A stretch of 61,595 bases of DNA from contig JBLHKS010000016.1 in the NCBI GenBank assembly GCA_047620505.1, forward strand, positions 1-61,595, given 5' to 3'. Below, one piece after another: positions 31,742 to 40,696 of this stretch. The position numbers were made by a program, and so were the translations under genes. This DNA is from JBLHKS01 sp047620505. GTDB taxonomy: Bacteria > Verrucomicrobiota > Verrucomicrobiia > Verrucomicrobiales > DEV007. Below the pieces are notes generated by a model, which did not search any database, was not told where the DNA came from, and was given only the letters and a program-made list of their open reading frames with translations. Position 1 is the first letter of the stretch, and each line of letters begins with the position of its first letter.

Positions 31742-32769
31742 AGAACGAAATTGACTCACAATCTCCCGAAGTTTTCTTCTCCGATGTGCGCCAGATTCTG
31801 GCGGAAGCGCGGCAAAAAACTTACGCCGCCGTCAATACCGCGATGGTCGAGGCTTACTGGGGAATCGGTCGGCGAATTGTCGAGGAAGAGCAGGGAGGGA
31901 AGGCCAAGGCCGCCTATGGCAAGGGCCTGCTGCAAGAGCTTTCGAAGGCGTTGACGGATGAATTCGGCAGGGGGTTTTCCTACCCGAATTTGCGGAATTT
32001 CCGGCAGTTTTACCTAACCTATCCGAGTGAGGAAGCAAAAAGCTACGCACTGCGTAGCAAATTGAGCTGGACCCATCATCGCTTGATAATGAGGGAGGAA
32101 GAGCCGGAATCACGAGACTATTATCTGAAGGAATGCGGCGCGCAAAACTGGAGCACGCGAACTTTGGAGCGTCAAATCCAGACCCAGACCTACCAACGGC
32201 TGCTCTCCACTAAAAAGCCCGCGCCGGTCGCCGCGAGTTCCGACGCCAAGCCCACGATTCGAGACCTGATCAAAGACCCATACGTTCTCGAGTTTCTCCA
32301 GCTGCCAGAAGACCCAAGCCGGAGCGAATCCGACGTCGAGTCCGCCATCATTTCGCAGTTGCAAGCGTTCCTGCTTGAGATGGGACACGGCTTCTCCTTT
32401 GTCGCGCGGCAGATGCGGATCAGCACTGAAACCAGTCACTTTTACGTCGACCTCGTCTTCTACAATTACGTGCTCAAGTGCTTCGTCATCATCGACCTTA
32501 AAATCAAGAAGCTCACCCATGAAGATATCGGTCAGGCGGATATGTATGTCAGGATGTTCGACGATCTAAAACGAGGCGAAGACGACAACCCGACGATCGG
32601 AATCATCCTCTGCGCCGACAAGGATGAGACCATGGTTCAATACTCCGTTCTGAAGGAGAACGAGCAATTGTTCGCCTCAAAATACCGAACTGTCCTGCCT
32701 ACCGAAGAGGAGTTGGTCGCAGAGTTGCGACGCGAGCATCTTCTGGCGGAGCGAGATCAATCATCATGA
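31738..32769 (+). CDS. YhcG/DUF1016-family PDDEXK nuclease
   Basis: 343 residues, full length. N-terminal helical domain (FFSDVRQILAEARQKTYAAV, VEAYWGIGRRIVEEEQ, YGKGLLQELSKAL, FSYPNLRNFRQFYLTYP), linker, and a C-terminal PDDEXK-type domain with FYVDLVFYNYVLKCFVIIDL followed by KIKK, giving the D...DxK arrangement, then GQADMYVRMFDDL. Such proteins are linked to restriction-modification islands and DNA processing. Here it lies inside a sugar operon: its ATG overlaps the oxidoreductase stop and its TGA overlaps the next ATG. Biological role in this setting unknown. Confidence 0.88.
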   Translation: MKNEIDSQSPEVFFSDVRQILAEARQKTYAAVNTAMVEAYWGIGRRIVEEEQGGKAKAAYGKGLLQELSKALTDEFGRGFSYPNLRNFRQFYLTYPSEEAKSYALRSKLSWTHHRLIMREEEPESRDYYLKECGAQNWSTRTLERQIQTQTYQRLLSTKKPAPVAASSDAKPTIRDLIKDPYVLEFLQLPEDPSRSESDVESAIISQLQAFLLEMGHGFSFVARQMRISTETSHFYVDLVFYNYVLKCFVIIDLKIKKLTHEDIGQADMYVRMFDDLKRGEDDNPTIGIILCADKDETMVQYSVLKENEQLFASKYRTVLPTEEELVAELRREHLLAERDQSS

Positions 32770-34022
32770 AAAATTGCCTCCCAAGTTCTATGAAATCAGA
32801 AACGACCATAATCGCAAGCCTAGCTGCTGTTGCACTGATCGCCTCTTCAGCAAAGGCACAAGATCCTAAGCCGCCGCACCCGGCGACGAATCCCGAGTCA
32901 CCCGTCATGCTTTCCGGGGCGTGGTTGCCGGAAGATCCGCATCTGCTCGACTTTAAGGCACTGCCGCGGGTTCCGAGCGAACATGTGGTTATCAGCGATG
33001 TGCGGGCGAAAGGCAGCTCGCCGAAGCAACTCGACCACAAGGGAGGAGGAGTGAATCAGCACAACTACCTCGCGTTTCACGATGGCCAGTTTTGGGCGAT
33101 GTGGAGCGACGGCCCGGGCATCGAGGATCGCGTGGGGCAGTGCGTAAAATATGCGACCAGCGACGATGGCCTGATCTGGGGCGAGCCAAAGCTCCTTACT
33201 CCCTACCCGCCAAGCTCCGATCCGGATTCCCCCCACTACGCCACGCGTACGGACAAAGGCATGCGCTGGATTTCGCGTGGTTTTTGGAAGCGCGAAGGCG
33301 AGTTGTTCGCGCTGGCCTCACTTGATGAAGCGGCCGGATTCTTCGGCCCGAGCCTCGAACTCCGCGCCTTTCGCTTTAACAAAACGCGCGAAGCATGGGA
33401 GGACGCCGGACTCATCTTCGACAACACGATCAACAACTTCCCGCCCCAGCAGCTGCCGACCGGCGACTGGTTGATGTCGCGCCGCCCGTACGACTACCGA
33501 ACATCGGGAGTGCACTTCCTCGTCGGCGGCGTAAAGGCGCTCGATGACTGGGAATCGTTCCCCGTCTTCGGCACGGCTGCGGAGCTGAAGGCCGAGGAGC
33601 CGGGTTGGTGGATTCTTCCCGACAACAACCTCTCGGCAATCTTCCGCGACAATCGGCGCAGCGGCTACATCTACCGCGCCTTTTCCACTGACAACGGTCG
33701 CACGTGGAGCAATCCGGTGAAGACAAACTTCCCAGACGCCACCTCGAAAATCAGAGGAATTCGTCTTAGCGATGGCCGCTACGTGCTCGTCTCAAATCCG
33801 AATCCGAAACGCCGCGACCCGCTAACGCTCGCGATCAGCCCCGACGGTCTCGTTTTTACCAAGATGCTCTATCTCGTCGGCGATCGCCATGTCGACTATC
33901 CGGACGTCATCGAACACGAGGGCAGTCTCTACATCGCCTTCGCCGGAGGGAAACAGAGCGTCGAGGTGCTGAAGGTGAAACTCACCGATGTGGACGCAGT
34001 GACGATGCCAGCCATCCGCTGA
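32766..34022 (+). CDS. Secreted sialidase-like (BNR) protein, second copy
   Basis: 418 residues. The signal peptide is seen after a second ATG at about 32796 (MKSETTIIASLAAVALIASS, then AKAQDP). The start at 32766 overlaps the upstream stop and may be the coupled one. Asp-box motifs: YATSDDGLIWGEP and AFSTDNGRTWSNP; other blades include FWAMWSDGPG, MRWISRGFWKREGELFALAS and LYIAFAGGKQSVEVLKV. It resembles exo-alpha-sialidase-type proteins and shares only the general fold with the 21463-22698 gene. It ends the plus-strand sialic-acid run. Confidence 0.75.
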   Translation: MKNCLPSSMKSETTIIASLAAVALIASSAKAQDPKPPHPATNPESPVMLSGAWLPEDPHLLDFKALPRVPSEHVVISDVRAKGSSPKQLDHKGGGVNQHNYLAFHDGQFWAMWSDGPGIEDRVGQCVKYATSDDGLIWGEPKLLTPYPPSSDPDSPHYATRTDKGMRWISRGFWKREGELFALASLDEAAGFFGPSLELRAFRFNKTREAWEDAGLIFDNTINNFPPQQLPTGDWLMSRRPYDYRTSGVHFLVGGVKALDDWESFPVFGTAAELKAEEPGWWILPDNNLSAIFRDNRRSGYIYRAFSTDNGRTWSNPVKTNFPDATSKIRGIRLSDGRYVLVSNPNPKRRDPLTLAISPDGLVFTKMLYLVGDRHVDYPDVIEHEGSLYIAFAGGKQSVEVLKVKLTDVDAVTMPAIR

Positions 34023-34111
34023 TCTTCCGTCGCTCGCCGAAAAAAAACGCAGACGCCTTTTGCTTCGATCTGGTGGGATCGCTACGCTGAAGAGAACCTC
34101 GATTAACCCTC

Positions 34112-34570
34112 ATGTCTGACCATTTTCTCCCGGCAGTTGCTGACCCCGATTCCAAAGCCGATTCGGATCTCGCGCGAGTTCTCATCGTCCACGAGGAGGT
34201 CTCGACATCGCGTTTGATTCGCGAAGCGTTGGAGGGCTTTACCCTTTCCCAAGTCGACTCGACCCCGAACGCCGAGTACGCATTCGAGCGGGCGCTTCAA
34301 CGCGATTACGCGCTCTTCATTTTTAGTCTGACGATGCCGATTTTGCACGGCGAGCTGCTTTTCGATCTCATCAGCAAAGCCTACCGCTTCTGCCACGCGG
34401 GTGCCCGCAGCGCTCCGCCGATTATCTATCTCGGCGAGGAAAAACACCGCGTCAGGATCGATGAATTGCAACGCGATGCGCGGGTTCGCGGGGTGCTGCT
34501 CAAGCCATTGCGGATTGATCGAGTCCTGGAAAAAGCGCGGAGCGTGCTGCCTTCAAAACAGCCGATGTGA
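34112..34570 (+). CDS. Receiver-like domain protein without phospho-acceptor
   Basis: 152 residues, single domain. It has the layout of a response-regulator receiver: ARVLIVHEEVSTSRLIREAL, then YALFIFSLTMPILHG, then PPIIYLG and GVLLKPLRIDRVLEKARSVL (conserved Lys-Pro). The acidic pocket has HEE where DDE or EDE is usual, and the phospho-Asp position before LTMP is Ser72. It should therefore not be phosphorylated in the normal way. It precedes a FecR/two-partner secretion cluster by 65 bases, perhaps as a small regulator or scaffold. Confidence 0.65.
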   Translation: MSDHFLPAVADPDSKADSDLARVLIVHEEVSTSRLIREALEGFTLSQVDSTPNAEYAFERALQRDYALFIFSLTMPILHGELLFDLISKAYRFCHAGARSAPPIIYLGEEKHRVRIDELQRDARVRGVLLKPLRIDRVLEKARSVLPSKQPM

Positions 34571-34634
34571 GCGGGGAAATTTGCTTGGAAATTGTTGCGT
34601 CAGTGAGGATGAACAGCTATCAAAGCTCCGAATT

Positions 34635-35594
34635 ATGAATCGTCGCCACACTCGATTTCATTGGCGTGCATTTGCCGCGTCGCTTTTCATTTTAGCCTCC
34701 CCACTGATCGGTCAGGAGCCGAGTTTCGAGGGGAAAACTGCCGTTGTTGTTGGTCAGGTGACCGTGACGCCGAATGGCGGCGCGGAAGTCCCGCTGAAGA
34801 TCGGCGATATCGTGGCTGTCGGCAGCACGATCAAGACTGGGCCGAACAGCCGCGCGGTGATCGCGACGACTCGCCAATCTGCCGCTCGAATCGGGGCTGA
34901 CACGGAAATTGTCTTCGAAGAACTCGATGATGACGACGCCGCGCCGAAGGTTCTGCTCGATCTGAAAAGCGGAAGCATGGGATCGCTGATCCAGCCGCAA
35001 TCCGGCGTGAATCTGGATTTCCGAATCAGAACGCCGAGCGGAATCGCCGGAGCGCGGGGCACGTTTTTCGCCGTGGCGGTCGAAAACGGCGAGGGCTTCA
35101 TCCAAGTCAAAGAAGGCAAAGTCGCGATCAAGCCAGACAACGTCCAGGTCGTTGCGCCGCAGGCTGGCAGGGTCTCCGTGGTCTTCGGCGACGTCCGAGA
35201 AACTCCTGAAGGTGGTGCTGAGCGGGCTCTCCAAATTGGAGATTTTGTAAAGGTGGGAAGCGTGGTCAAAACCGGCGACAATTCGCGAACGGTGATCACG
35301 ATGACGAAGAGTTCGGCCGTTCGAATCACCGCAAACTCGGAAACGGAGATCGCGGAATTGGATGAAGCCGCGACTCCCGCAAAGGTGCTGGTGGATCTGA
35401 AACAAGGGGCAATGGGTGCGTTGGTCGACCCGCAGGCGGCTGGAAAAATCGATTTCCGAATCAAAACACCGAGCGGAATCGCCGCAGCACGCGGCACGTT
35501 TTTCTCGGTCGCGGTCGAAGGCGAGCGCGGCTTCGTGCTGACCAAAGAAGGCCGCGTTGTGATCGACCCAGCAGCTGCTGAAGACGGAAACTGA
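34635..35594 (+). CDS. Secreted protein with two FecR-like domains
   Basis: 319 residues from ATG 34635, with a signal peptide (WRAFAASLFILASPLIGQEP). Two copies of a FecR fold follow in tandem: first GGAEVPLKIGDIVAVGSTIK, TGPNSRAVIATTRQSAARI, RIRTPSGIAGARGTFFAVAV; second GGAERALQIGDFVKVGSVVK, TGDNSRTVITMTKSSAVRIT, RIKTPSGIAAARGTFFSVAV. Unlike anti-sigma FecR, there is no cytoplasmic domain or partner sigma gene. The TGA directly abuts the ATG of the TpsA gene, so the product probably acts with that exoprotein in the periplasm or at the surface. Confidence 0.8.
   Translation: MNRRHTRFHWRAFAASLFILASPLIGQEPSFEGKTAVVVGQVTVTPNGGAEVPLKIGDIVAVGSTIKTGPNSRAVIATTRQSAARIGADTEIVFEELDDDDAAPKVLLDLKSGSMGSLIQPQSGVNLDFRIRTPSGIAGARGTFFAVAVENGEGFIQVKEGKVAIKPDNVQVVAPQAGRVSVVFGDVRETPEGGAERALQIGDFVKVGSVVKTGDNSRTVITMTKSSAVRITANSETEIAELDEAATPAKVLVDLKQGAMGALVDPQAAGKIDFRIKTPSGIAAARGTFFSVAVEGERGFVLTKEGRVVIDPAAAEDGN
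35569..35580. repeat. CAGCAGCTGCTG palindrome, copy 9
   Basis: In the FecR gene near the stop, shifted by one base relative to the QQLL frame, so it reads PAAAE. Confidence 0.9.
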
Positions 35595-38500
35595 ATGAGA
35601 CGGGCTTCAAAAGAGAATCGCTGGAGGTTTTTTGTCCTCTGGGTGATTTCCTGGATCGCGCTGATCGGCTCGCCGGTTTCGCTGCGTTCGAATCCGCACG
35701 AACCGGAAGTGGTTCACGGGACGGTCGAATTCGGCGATGAAATTGACGGGCGTCTTGAGATTTTGCAGCGATCCGATCGCGCGGTGATCGAGTGGGATTA
35801 TTTCTCAATCGGAAGCGACGAAGTCACCCGGTTTATCCAGCCTGGATCGGGCTCAGCGGCGCTGAATCGAGTTCGTGGCGGCAGCGGCTCGGTCATCGAC
35901 GGCTTGCTGGAGGCGAATGGTCAGATTTTTCTGCTTAACCCGAATGGGGTGATCATCGGCGCGAACGGCCGAGTCGACGCGGCTGGATTTGTTGCCTCGA
36001 CTCTGGAGTTGAACGACCAGGTTTTTCTGGAGGGCGGCGAGCTGCATTTTCAGGGCGGTTCCCAGGCGGCTGTCGTGAATCTCGGGCAGATCGGGGCGTT
36101 TGACGGCGATGTTTTTCTGGTCGGCAAAACGGTCGCTAACCAGGGAGTGATCCAAGCACCGAAAGGGACGGTCGGGCTCGCCGCGGGCTCCGACGTGTTG
36201 ATCAAAGCGAGCGGGAAAGAGCGGGTTTTCGTCCGTGGCGCGGCTGGCGCGAAAAACGCGATCGGGGTCGACAACACGGGTGTGATCGAATCGAGCGTTG
36301 CCGAGTTGAAAGCGCACGGTGGAAATGTTTACGCGTTGGCGATTCGGAACGAAGGACGAGTCGCGGCGAACGGCGTGGAGAACGTGGGCGGTGAGATTTT
36401 TCTGCGGGCGAACGGCGGTCGAATCCAGACGGGCGCGGCGAGCGTGCTCAAGGCGGCGGAAATCGAAATCGATGCGGGCACGGGGCCTGACGCGAAAGTT
36501 GTGATTGGCGGCCGAATCAATGCGGATCGGGATACGGACGGCGGCGCGGTGACGATTTCAGGAACTGAGGTCGAGTTTCAAACCGGGGCAGCGGTTTCGG
36601 CAAAAGGCGCTGAAAATGGCGGCAGTGTTAGGATTGGCGGAGTGATTCCGGTCGAGCGCGTGACGATCGCGGAAGGTGCCGGGATTCGCGCGGATGGCGA
36701 TGCGGGAGCCGGCGGGCTGATCGCGATCGCGGGTTCGGAAAGTAGCGTGATTTCGATCGCGGGCACGCTTTCGGCGAGGAGCGCGACGCAGAACGGAGGT
36801 AGCATCAGCGTTGGCGGCGGCGACCTGACAATCGCAGAAACAGGCTGGCTCAAAGTCGGCGGCGAAGTCAACGGCGGGCTGATCAATCTCAGCGCGCAAC
36901 GGCAGGCGACGATCGAGGGCAGGCTGAATTTGCGCGGAAAAACCGGCGATGGCGGCGCGATCAGTCTGGCGGTCGAGGACGGCCTGACAGTGACCGAAAC
37001 GGCGGTGCTCGACGCTTCGGGAAAAGTCGACGGCGGGACGATTTCGGTGAGCGCGGGCGACGAGGCGGATTTGGTGATCGCCGGGCAGCTGCTGGCGCGC
37101 GGCGAGGACGGCGTTGGAGGTTCGATCACGATTGAAGGGGCCGAAGACATCAGCGTTGAGGCGACGGGTTTGCTGGATGCGAGCGGCGGATCGGCAGGCG
37201 GCTTCATCACGATCAGCTCAGAAGGAAACGTGGATATTCAAGGCCAGGCGCTTGCGTTCGGCGTCGATGGAGACGGCGGCTCGATCACGATCGAAGGGGC
37301 CGAGGGCGTGATCGTCGGCTCGGGCGCGATGCTCGATGCGAGCGGCGATGGGAACGGCGGGGTGATTCTCGTCGATGGCGGATCTGGAACGACCGAGTTT
37401 GCAGGCACAGCACGGGCGGCAGGCGAAAACGGAAGTGGCGGGACGATCACGATGATGGGCGACACGATCAACGTCGCTGAGACGGCGGTTTTGGAGGCGA
37501 GCGGCCTGACTGGCGGCGGGAATATTTTCGTTGGCGGCGGTGCTCGCGGTGAAGATCCGGAAATTCGGAATTCCGAGAACGTGACGATCGCGCCAGGAGC
37601 GGTTCTCAGCACGGATGCGGTTCAAAGCGGCGATGGCGGAAACGTGGTCGCGTTCGCAAACGGCAGTCTGGATTTTCGGGGGCAAATTTCGGCGAACGGC
37701 GGCTCGGTCGGTGGAAATGGCGGCTTTGCTGAGGTTTCCGGGAAGGAATCGCTCATCCTGGCTGGGTTGACTGGCCACATCGATCTTTCAGCAGCTGCTG
37801 GCTTGAGCGGAACGCTTTTGATTGATCCGATCGACGTCACGGTCACTACGGCGGTCGGCGCGGCGATCGGCGGTTCGCCGGTGAACCAGAACACGCTGAT
37901 CGACAGCGATATTTCGGCGTTTCTCGAGAATTTCAATCTGGAGATTCAAACGAACGGAGCCGGTGGAAATGGCGATATCACGCTGCTGACTGGGACGAAC
38001 ATTTCCTGGAACAGTGAGAACGCGCTGACTTTCACCGCTGATCGGACGTTTACGATGAACGGCACGGCTCAGATCAACGCGAATGTCGATGGATCGGTCG
38101 TGATCAACGCGGCGCAGAACGCGGTTTTTAATTCAGGTTCAAGCGTTTCTGTTGCTGATGGATCGATTACGGTCAACGCCAATCCAGGAACTCCGTCGGT
38201 CGGCAGTTTTCACGGAATTTCGCTGACCAACGCGGACTTGACCGTGACGGGCTTCGATGGCGGGATCGATCTGAATGGGACCGGAGGAGGATCGGGTTTT
38301 TCTGGGATTCACCTGGAAGCAGGCTCGACGATTTCCTCGACCGGATCCAATAGCGGAGATCCCCCTGCGGGCTTCATCGATTTGAATGGAAGCGGCGGAA
38401 CTGGGGTGGATTCGAATCGGGGGATCGCGATCCTCGACTCTAAAATTGAATCGGTGGAAGGCAATGTCTCGCTCGATGGGACCGGAACCGGAACCGGGTC

Positions 38501-40682
38501 AAACAACACTGGAGTTTTCCTGAGCGGGGCGTCCGCGATTCTGGCGAAGGACGCCAGCGTTTTCATTACTGGAGTGGGCTCGACCGCCGGGGTGGACGGA
38601 AATCACGGAATCGAGCTGGTGGGCGCAGCTCAGCTGAGGTCGGATTCTTTCGACCTGACGGTGAACGCGACCGCTGGACTTACAGGGAGCGCAATCGCTG
38701 GCAGTGGGGCTACGAGGCTTTCGGCCCTGAATGGGACGTTGGCAGTCAACTTTGACGGCGATATCACGCATGGCGGAATCCGTTACACGGGCGGGACGGT
38801 CAATTTCACGGGCCAAGACACTGGAGAAACGATCCGATTGTTCGCGATTCCGACTTTCTCTGCAGGGTTTTCTTTCGACGGCGGCGGAGCGACGGACACT
38901 CTGGATTTCAGCTCGGCAACCGGCGCGATCAATCTGGATCTCGCGACTCTGACCAGCATCGAAAATTTGATCGGCTCGAGTCGCTCGGACTCAATTTTGG
39001 GAACGGATGGCGGCGAAGAATTCGCGATCACGACGAACAACGGCGGCAATATCGGATCTGGAGCGATCACGTTCTCTTCGATTGAGCGGCTGCTGGGTGG
39101 GACCGGTGACGACAGCTTCAGCTTTTCGAATCAAGCGACCCTTTCCGTCGGTGTGGACGGAGGCGCGGACACCAACGGCGATACTATTTCAATCGACGAC
39201 ACGAACCTGACGACAGACGAAACTTACACGATCCGGGCAAGCTCAATCAACCGGAACCCGACCTATAACTTCAGCAATATTGAAGCTCTTGAACTTTTTG
39301 CGGGCAGCGGAAACGATACAGTGAATTCGCGGTTTCTGTTGCCAGGGCAGACTCTGGACGGTGGGCTCGGAACGAACACTTTGAATGTCGTCGGGGCGTC
39401 TTTGCCGGCCTCGGTACCGAACGGATTTCTAATTCCTCCAGCGGGTGGGCCAAACGTGAATTATTTTAATTTTGGCGAGGTGACTGCGATTCCGGATCCC
39501 GTGGATCCTGGCACCCCGGGCGGGGGCGGGAGGAATGGGATTCCGCCAATCGGCATCGAGCAGCTGCTGACGTTTCTCGACCCAGGAGTTTTTGAGTTCG
39601 ACCCGGAAATTCCTCCGTTTTTTCTGCCAAGCGATGACGTCGGACGGATTCTCCAGATCGAAGTCTCCGAATCTGGAATCCGAGGCGACGATGACGGCTC
39701 CGACGGGACGATCGAAGTCGTCGATAATTTTACACGCCTCGATGCCGGAGTTGTTTTTGCCGCGGGTGGCTCTCCGGCTTTCGTTGCGCAAGCGACGGGA
39801 GGGCAAATAGGGGATCAGGTTGTCGTCGGGGAGGCAGGCGCAAGGCCGAGGTTGCTCTCTTTCAACGGCGGAAGTCGACCGGAGCCGGATTCGCTTGAAG
39901 CTTTGCTGGAAAACATCAGCCCGGCTGCTGAATCGGAATTGAATCGGGCTCTCGGCGGCGATGGGACGGCGATTGTGATCGTGATCGATGGAACGGTTCC
40001 GATCAACGCGGCGGGCGGAGTTGCGCTGATTCGGGCGATTTTGGAGGTCCTGGCTGAGCACCTCAGCATCGCGGCGGCAGCGGAATTGAGCGCGGCTTTC
40101 AACGGCGAGGGCGTGGGCGTTTCTCAAAGAACGGGCGTCGCGCCGACGAATGGCGACGGACCTCCCGCTTCGCCGCCGACGCTGGCGATTTTGCTCGCGA
40201 ATCTGACACCGCAGGCGTTTTCGGAGCTGTCCGCGGCCTCTGGCGGGGATGGGTCGGCTGAAGTCGGGCCGGCAGCCGTCATCGCGTTTCAACTCAACGG
40301 AGCGACTGCGGGGCTGCCGATCACGCTCATCGCTCTCAGCGCAAATCTCAGCAACGGCGCTCTGCTTGAGTTGGGTCGGGCTTTGGGCGGCGCTGGAAAA
40401 AGCACGAGCGAGCCCGGGGGCGGACTGGCGATTTTGAACCCGGACGGTGCGCCTCCGACGGCCGCTGGACTCGCTGCGATGCGAGAGGGGATCGGCGTGC
40501 AGGCTGAGATCGAGCTTTCGGCCGCCTCTGGCGCTCCGGCCGAGGGAACTGCCGACGAATCGGACGGCCCGGAAGGCATCACGCCGGGAGTCATCCCGAA
40601 TGCAGCTCAACAGCAGCTGCTGGCTGATCAACTCACCGACGCCGCGCGCGCGGAGCTTGCAAACTCGCTTCAAAACCCCTGA
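35595..40682 (+). CDS. TpsA-type filamentous haemagglutinin-like exoprotein, 1695 aa
   Basis: The signal region is followed by the secretion (TPS) domain: VEFGDEIDGRLEILQRSDRA, FIQPGSGSAALNRVRGGSGS, and the NPNG motif in NGQIFLLNPNGVIIGANGRV. The rest should form a right-handed beta-helix, with Gly/Ala-rich repeats, for example GGSITIEGAEDISVEATGLL and LDASGDGNGGVILVDGGSG around residues 490-600. Residues about 1430-1690 hold several copies of a helical repeat (LLENISPAAESELNRALGGD and variants). There is no C-terminal barrel; export needs TpsB, encoded next. The shared operon with FecR and TpsB suggests a surface adhesin or toxin-like protein. Its start immediately follows the FecR stop. Confidence 0.85.
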   Translation: MRRASKENRWRFFVLWVISWIALIGSPVSLRSNPHEPEVVHGTVEFGDEIDGRLEILQRSDRAVIEWDYFSIGSDEVTRFIQPGSGSAALNRVRGGSGSVIDGLLEANGQIFLLNPNGVIIGANGRVDAAGFVASTLELNDQVFLEGGELHFQGGSQAAVVNLGQIGAFDGDVFLVGKTVANQGVIQAPKGTVGLAAGSDVLIKASGKERVFVRGAAGAKNAIGVDNTGVIESSVAELKAHGGNVYALAIRNEGRVAANGVENVGGEIFLRANGGRIQTGAASVLKAAEIEIDAGTGPDAKVVIGGRINADRDTDGGAVTISGTEVEFQTGAAVSAKGAENGGSVRIGGVIPVERVTIAEGAGIRADGDAGAGGLIAIAGSESSVISIAGTLSARSATQNGGSISVGGGDLTIAETGWLKVGGEVNGGLINLSAQRQATIEGRLNLRGKTGDGGAISLAVEDGLTVTETAVLDASGKVDGGTISVSAGDEADLVIAGQLLARGEDGVGGSITIEGAEDISVEATGLLDASGGSAGGFITISSEGNVDIQGQALAFGVDGDGGSITIEGAEGVIVGSGAMLDASGDGNGGVILVDGGSGTTEFAGTARAAGENGSGGTITMMGDTINVAETAVLEASGLTGGGNIFVGGGARGEDPEIRNSENVTIAPGAVLSTDAVQSGDGGNVVAFANGSLDFRGQISANGGSVGGNGGFAEVSGKESLILAGLTGHIDLSAAAGLSGTLLIDPIDVTVTTAVGAAIGGSPVNQNTLIDSDISAFLENFNLEIQTNGAGGNGDITLLTGTNISWNSENALTFTADRTFTMNGTAQINANVDGSVVINAAQNAVFNSGSSVSVADGSITVNANPGTPSVGSFHGISLTNADLTVTGFDGGIDLNGTGGGSGFSGIHLEAGSTISSTGSNSGDPPAGFIDLNGSGGTGVDSNRGIAILDSKIESVEGNVSLDGTGTGTGSNNTGVFLSGASAILAKDASVFITGVGSTAGVDGNHGIELVGAAQLRSDSFDLTVNATAGLTGSAIAGSGATRLSALNGTLAVNFDGDITHGGIRYTGGTVNFTGQDTGETIRLFAIPTFSAGFSFDGGGATDTLDFSSATGAINLDLATLTSIENLIGSSRSDSILGTDGGEEFAITTNNGGNIGSGAITFSSIERLLGGTGDDSFSFSNQATLSVGVDGGADTNGDTISIDDTNLTTDETYTIRASSINRNPTYNFSNIEALELFAGSGNDTVNSRFLLPGQTLDGGLGTNTLNVVGASLPASVPNGFLIPPAGGPNVNYFNFGEVTAIPDPVDPGTPGGGGRNGIPPIGIEQLLTFLDPGVFEFDPEIPPFFLPSDDVGRILQIEVSESGIRGDDDGSDGTIEVVDNFTRLDAGVVFAAGGSPAFVAQATGGQIGDQVVVGEAGARPRLLSFNGGSRPEPDSLEALLENISPAAESELNRALGGDGTAIVIVIDGTVPINAAGGVALIRAILEVLAEHLSIAAAAELSAAFNGEGVGVSQRTGVAPTNGDGPPASPPTLAILLANLTPQAFSELSAASGGDGSAEVGPAAVIAFQLNGATAGLPITLIALSANLSNGALLELGRALGGAGKSTSEPGGGLAILNPDGAPPTAAGLAAMREGIGVQAEIELSAASGAPAEGTADESDGPEGITPGVIPNAAQQQLLADQLTDAARAELANSLQNP
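37789..37800. repeat. CAGCAGCTGCTG palindrome, copy 10
   Basis: In the TpsA gene, read as SAAAG. Confidence 0.9.
39890..40660 (+). repeat. Degenerate C-terminal repeats in the exoprotein
   Basis: Several about 50-60-residue units share the core L-x-x-[LM]-x-x-x-[IL]-x-x-x-A-x-x-E-L-x-x-A-x-G-G-x-G. Examples are LLENISPAAESELNRALGGD, LLANLTPQAFSELSAASGGD, LSANLSNGALLELGRALGGA and MREGIGVQAEIELSAASGAP, with QQLLADQLTDAARAELANSL as the last half-unit. Confidence 0.6.
40611..40622. repeat. CAGCAGCTGCTG palindrome, copy 11
   Basis: Near the TpsA C-terminus, read as QQLL. Confidence 0.9.
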
Positions 40683-40696
40683 TTGGACTCTCTCGG

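Noticed and set aside
39429..40673. 414-residue open frame on the minus strand inside the TpsA gene
   Set aside because: It is antisense to a well-supported exoprotein, is Arg-rich, and shows no domain; it follows from the codon pattern of the plus strand.
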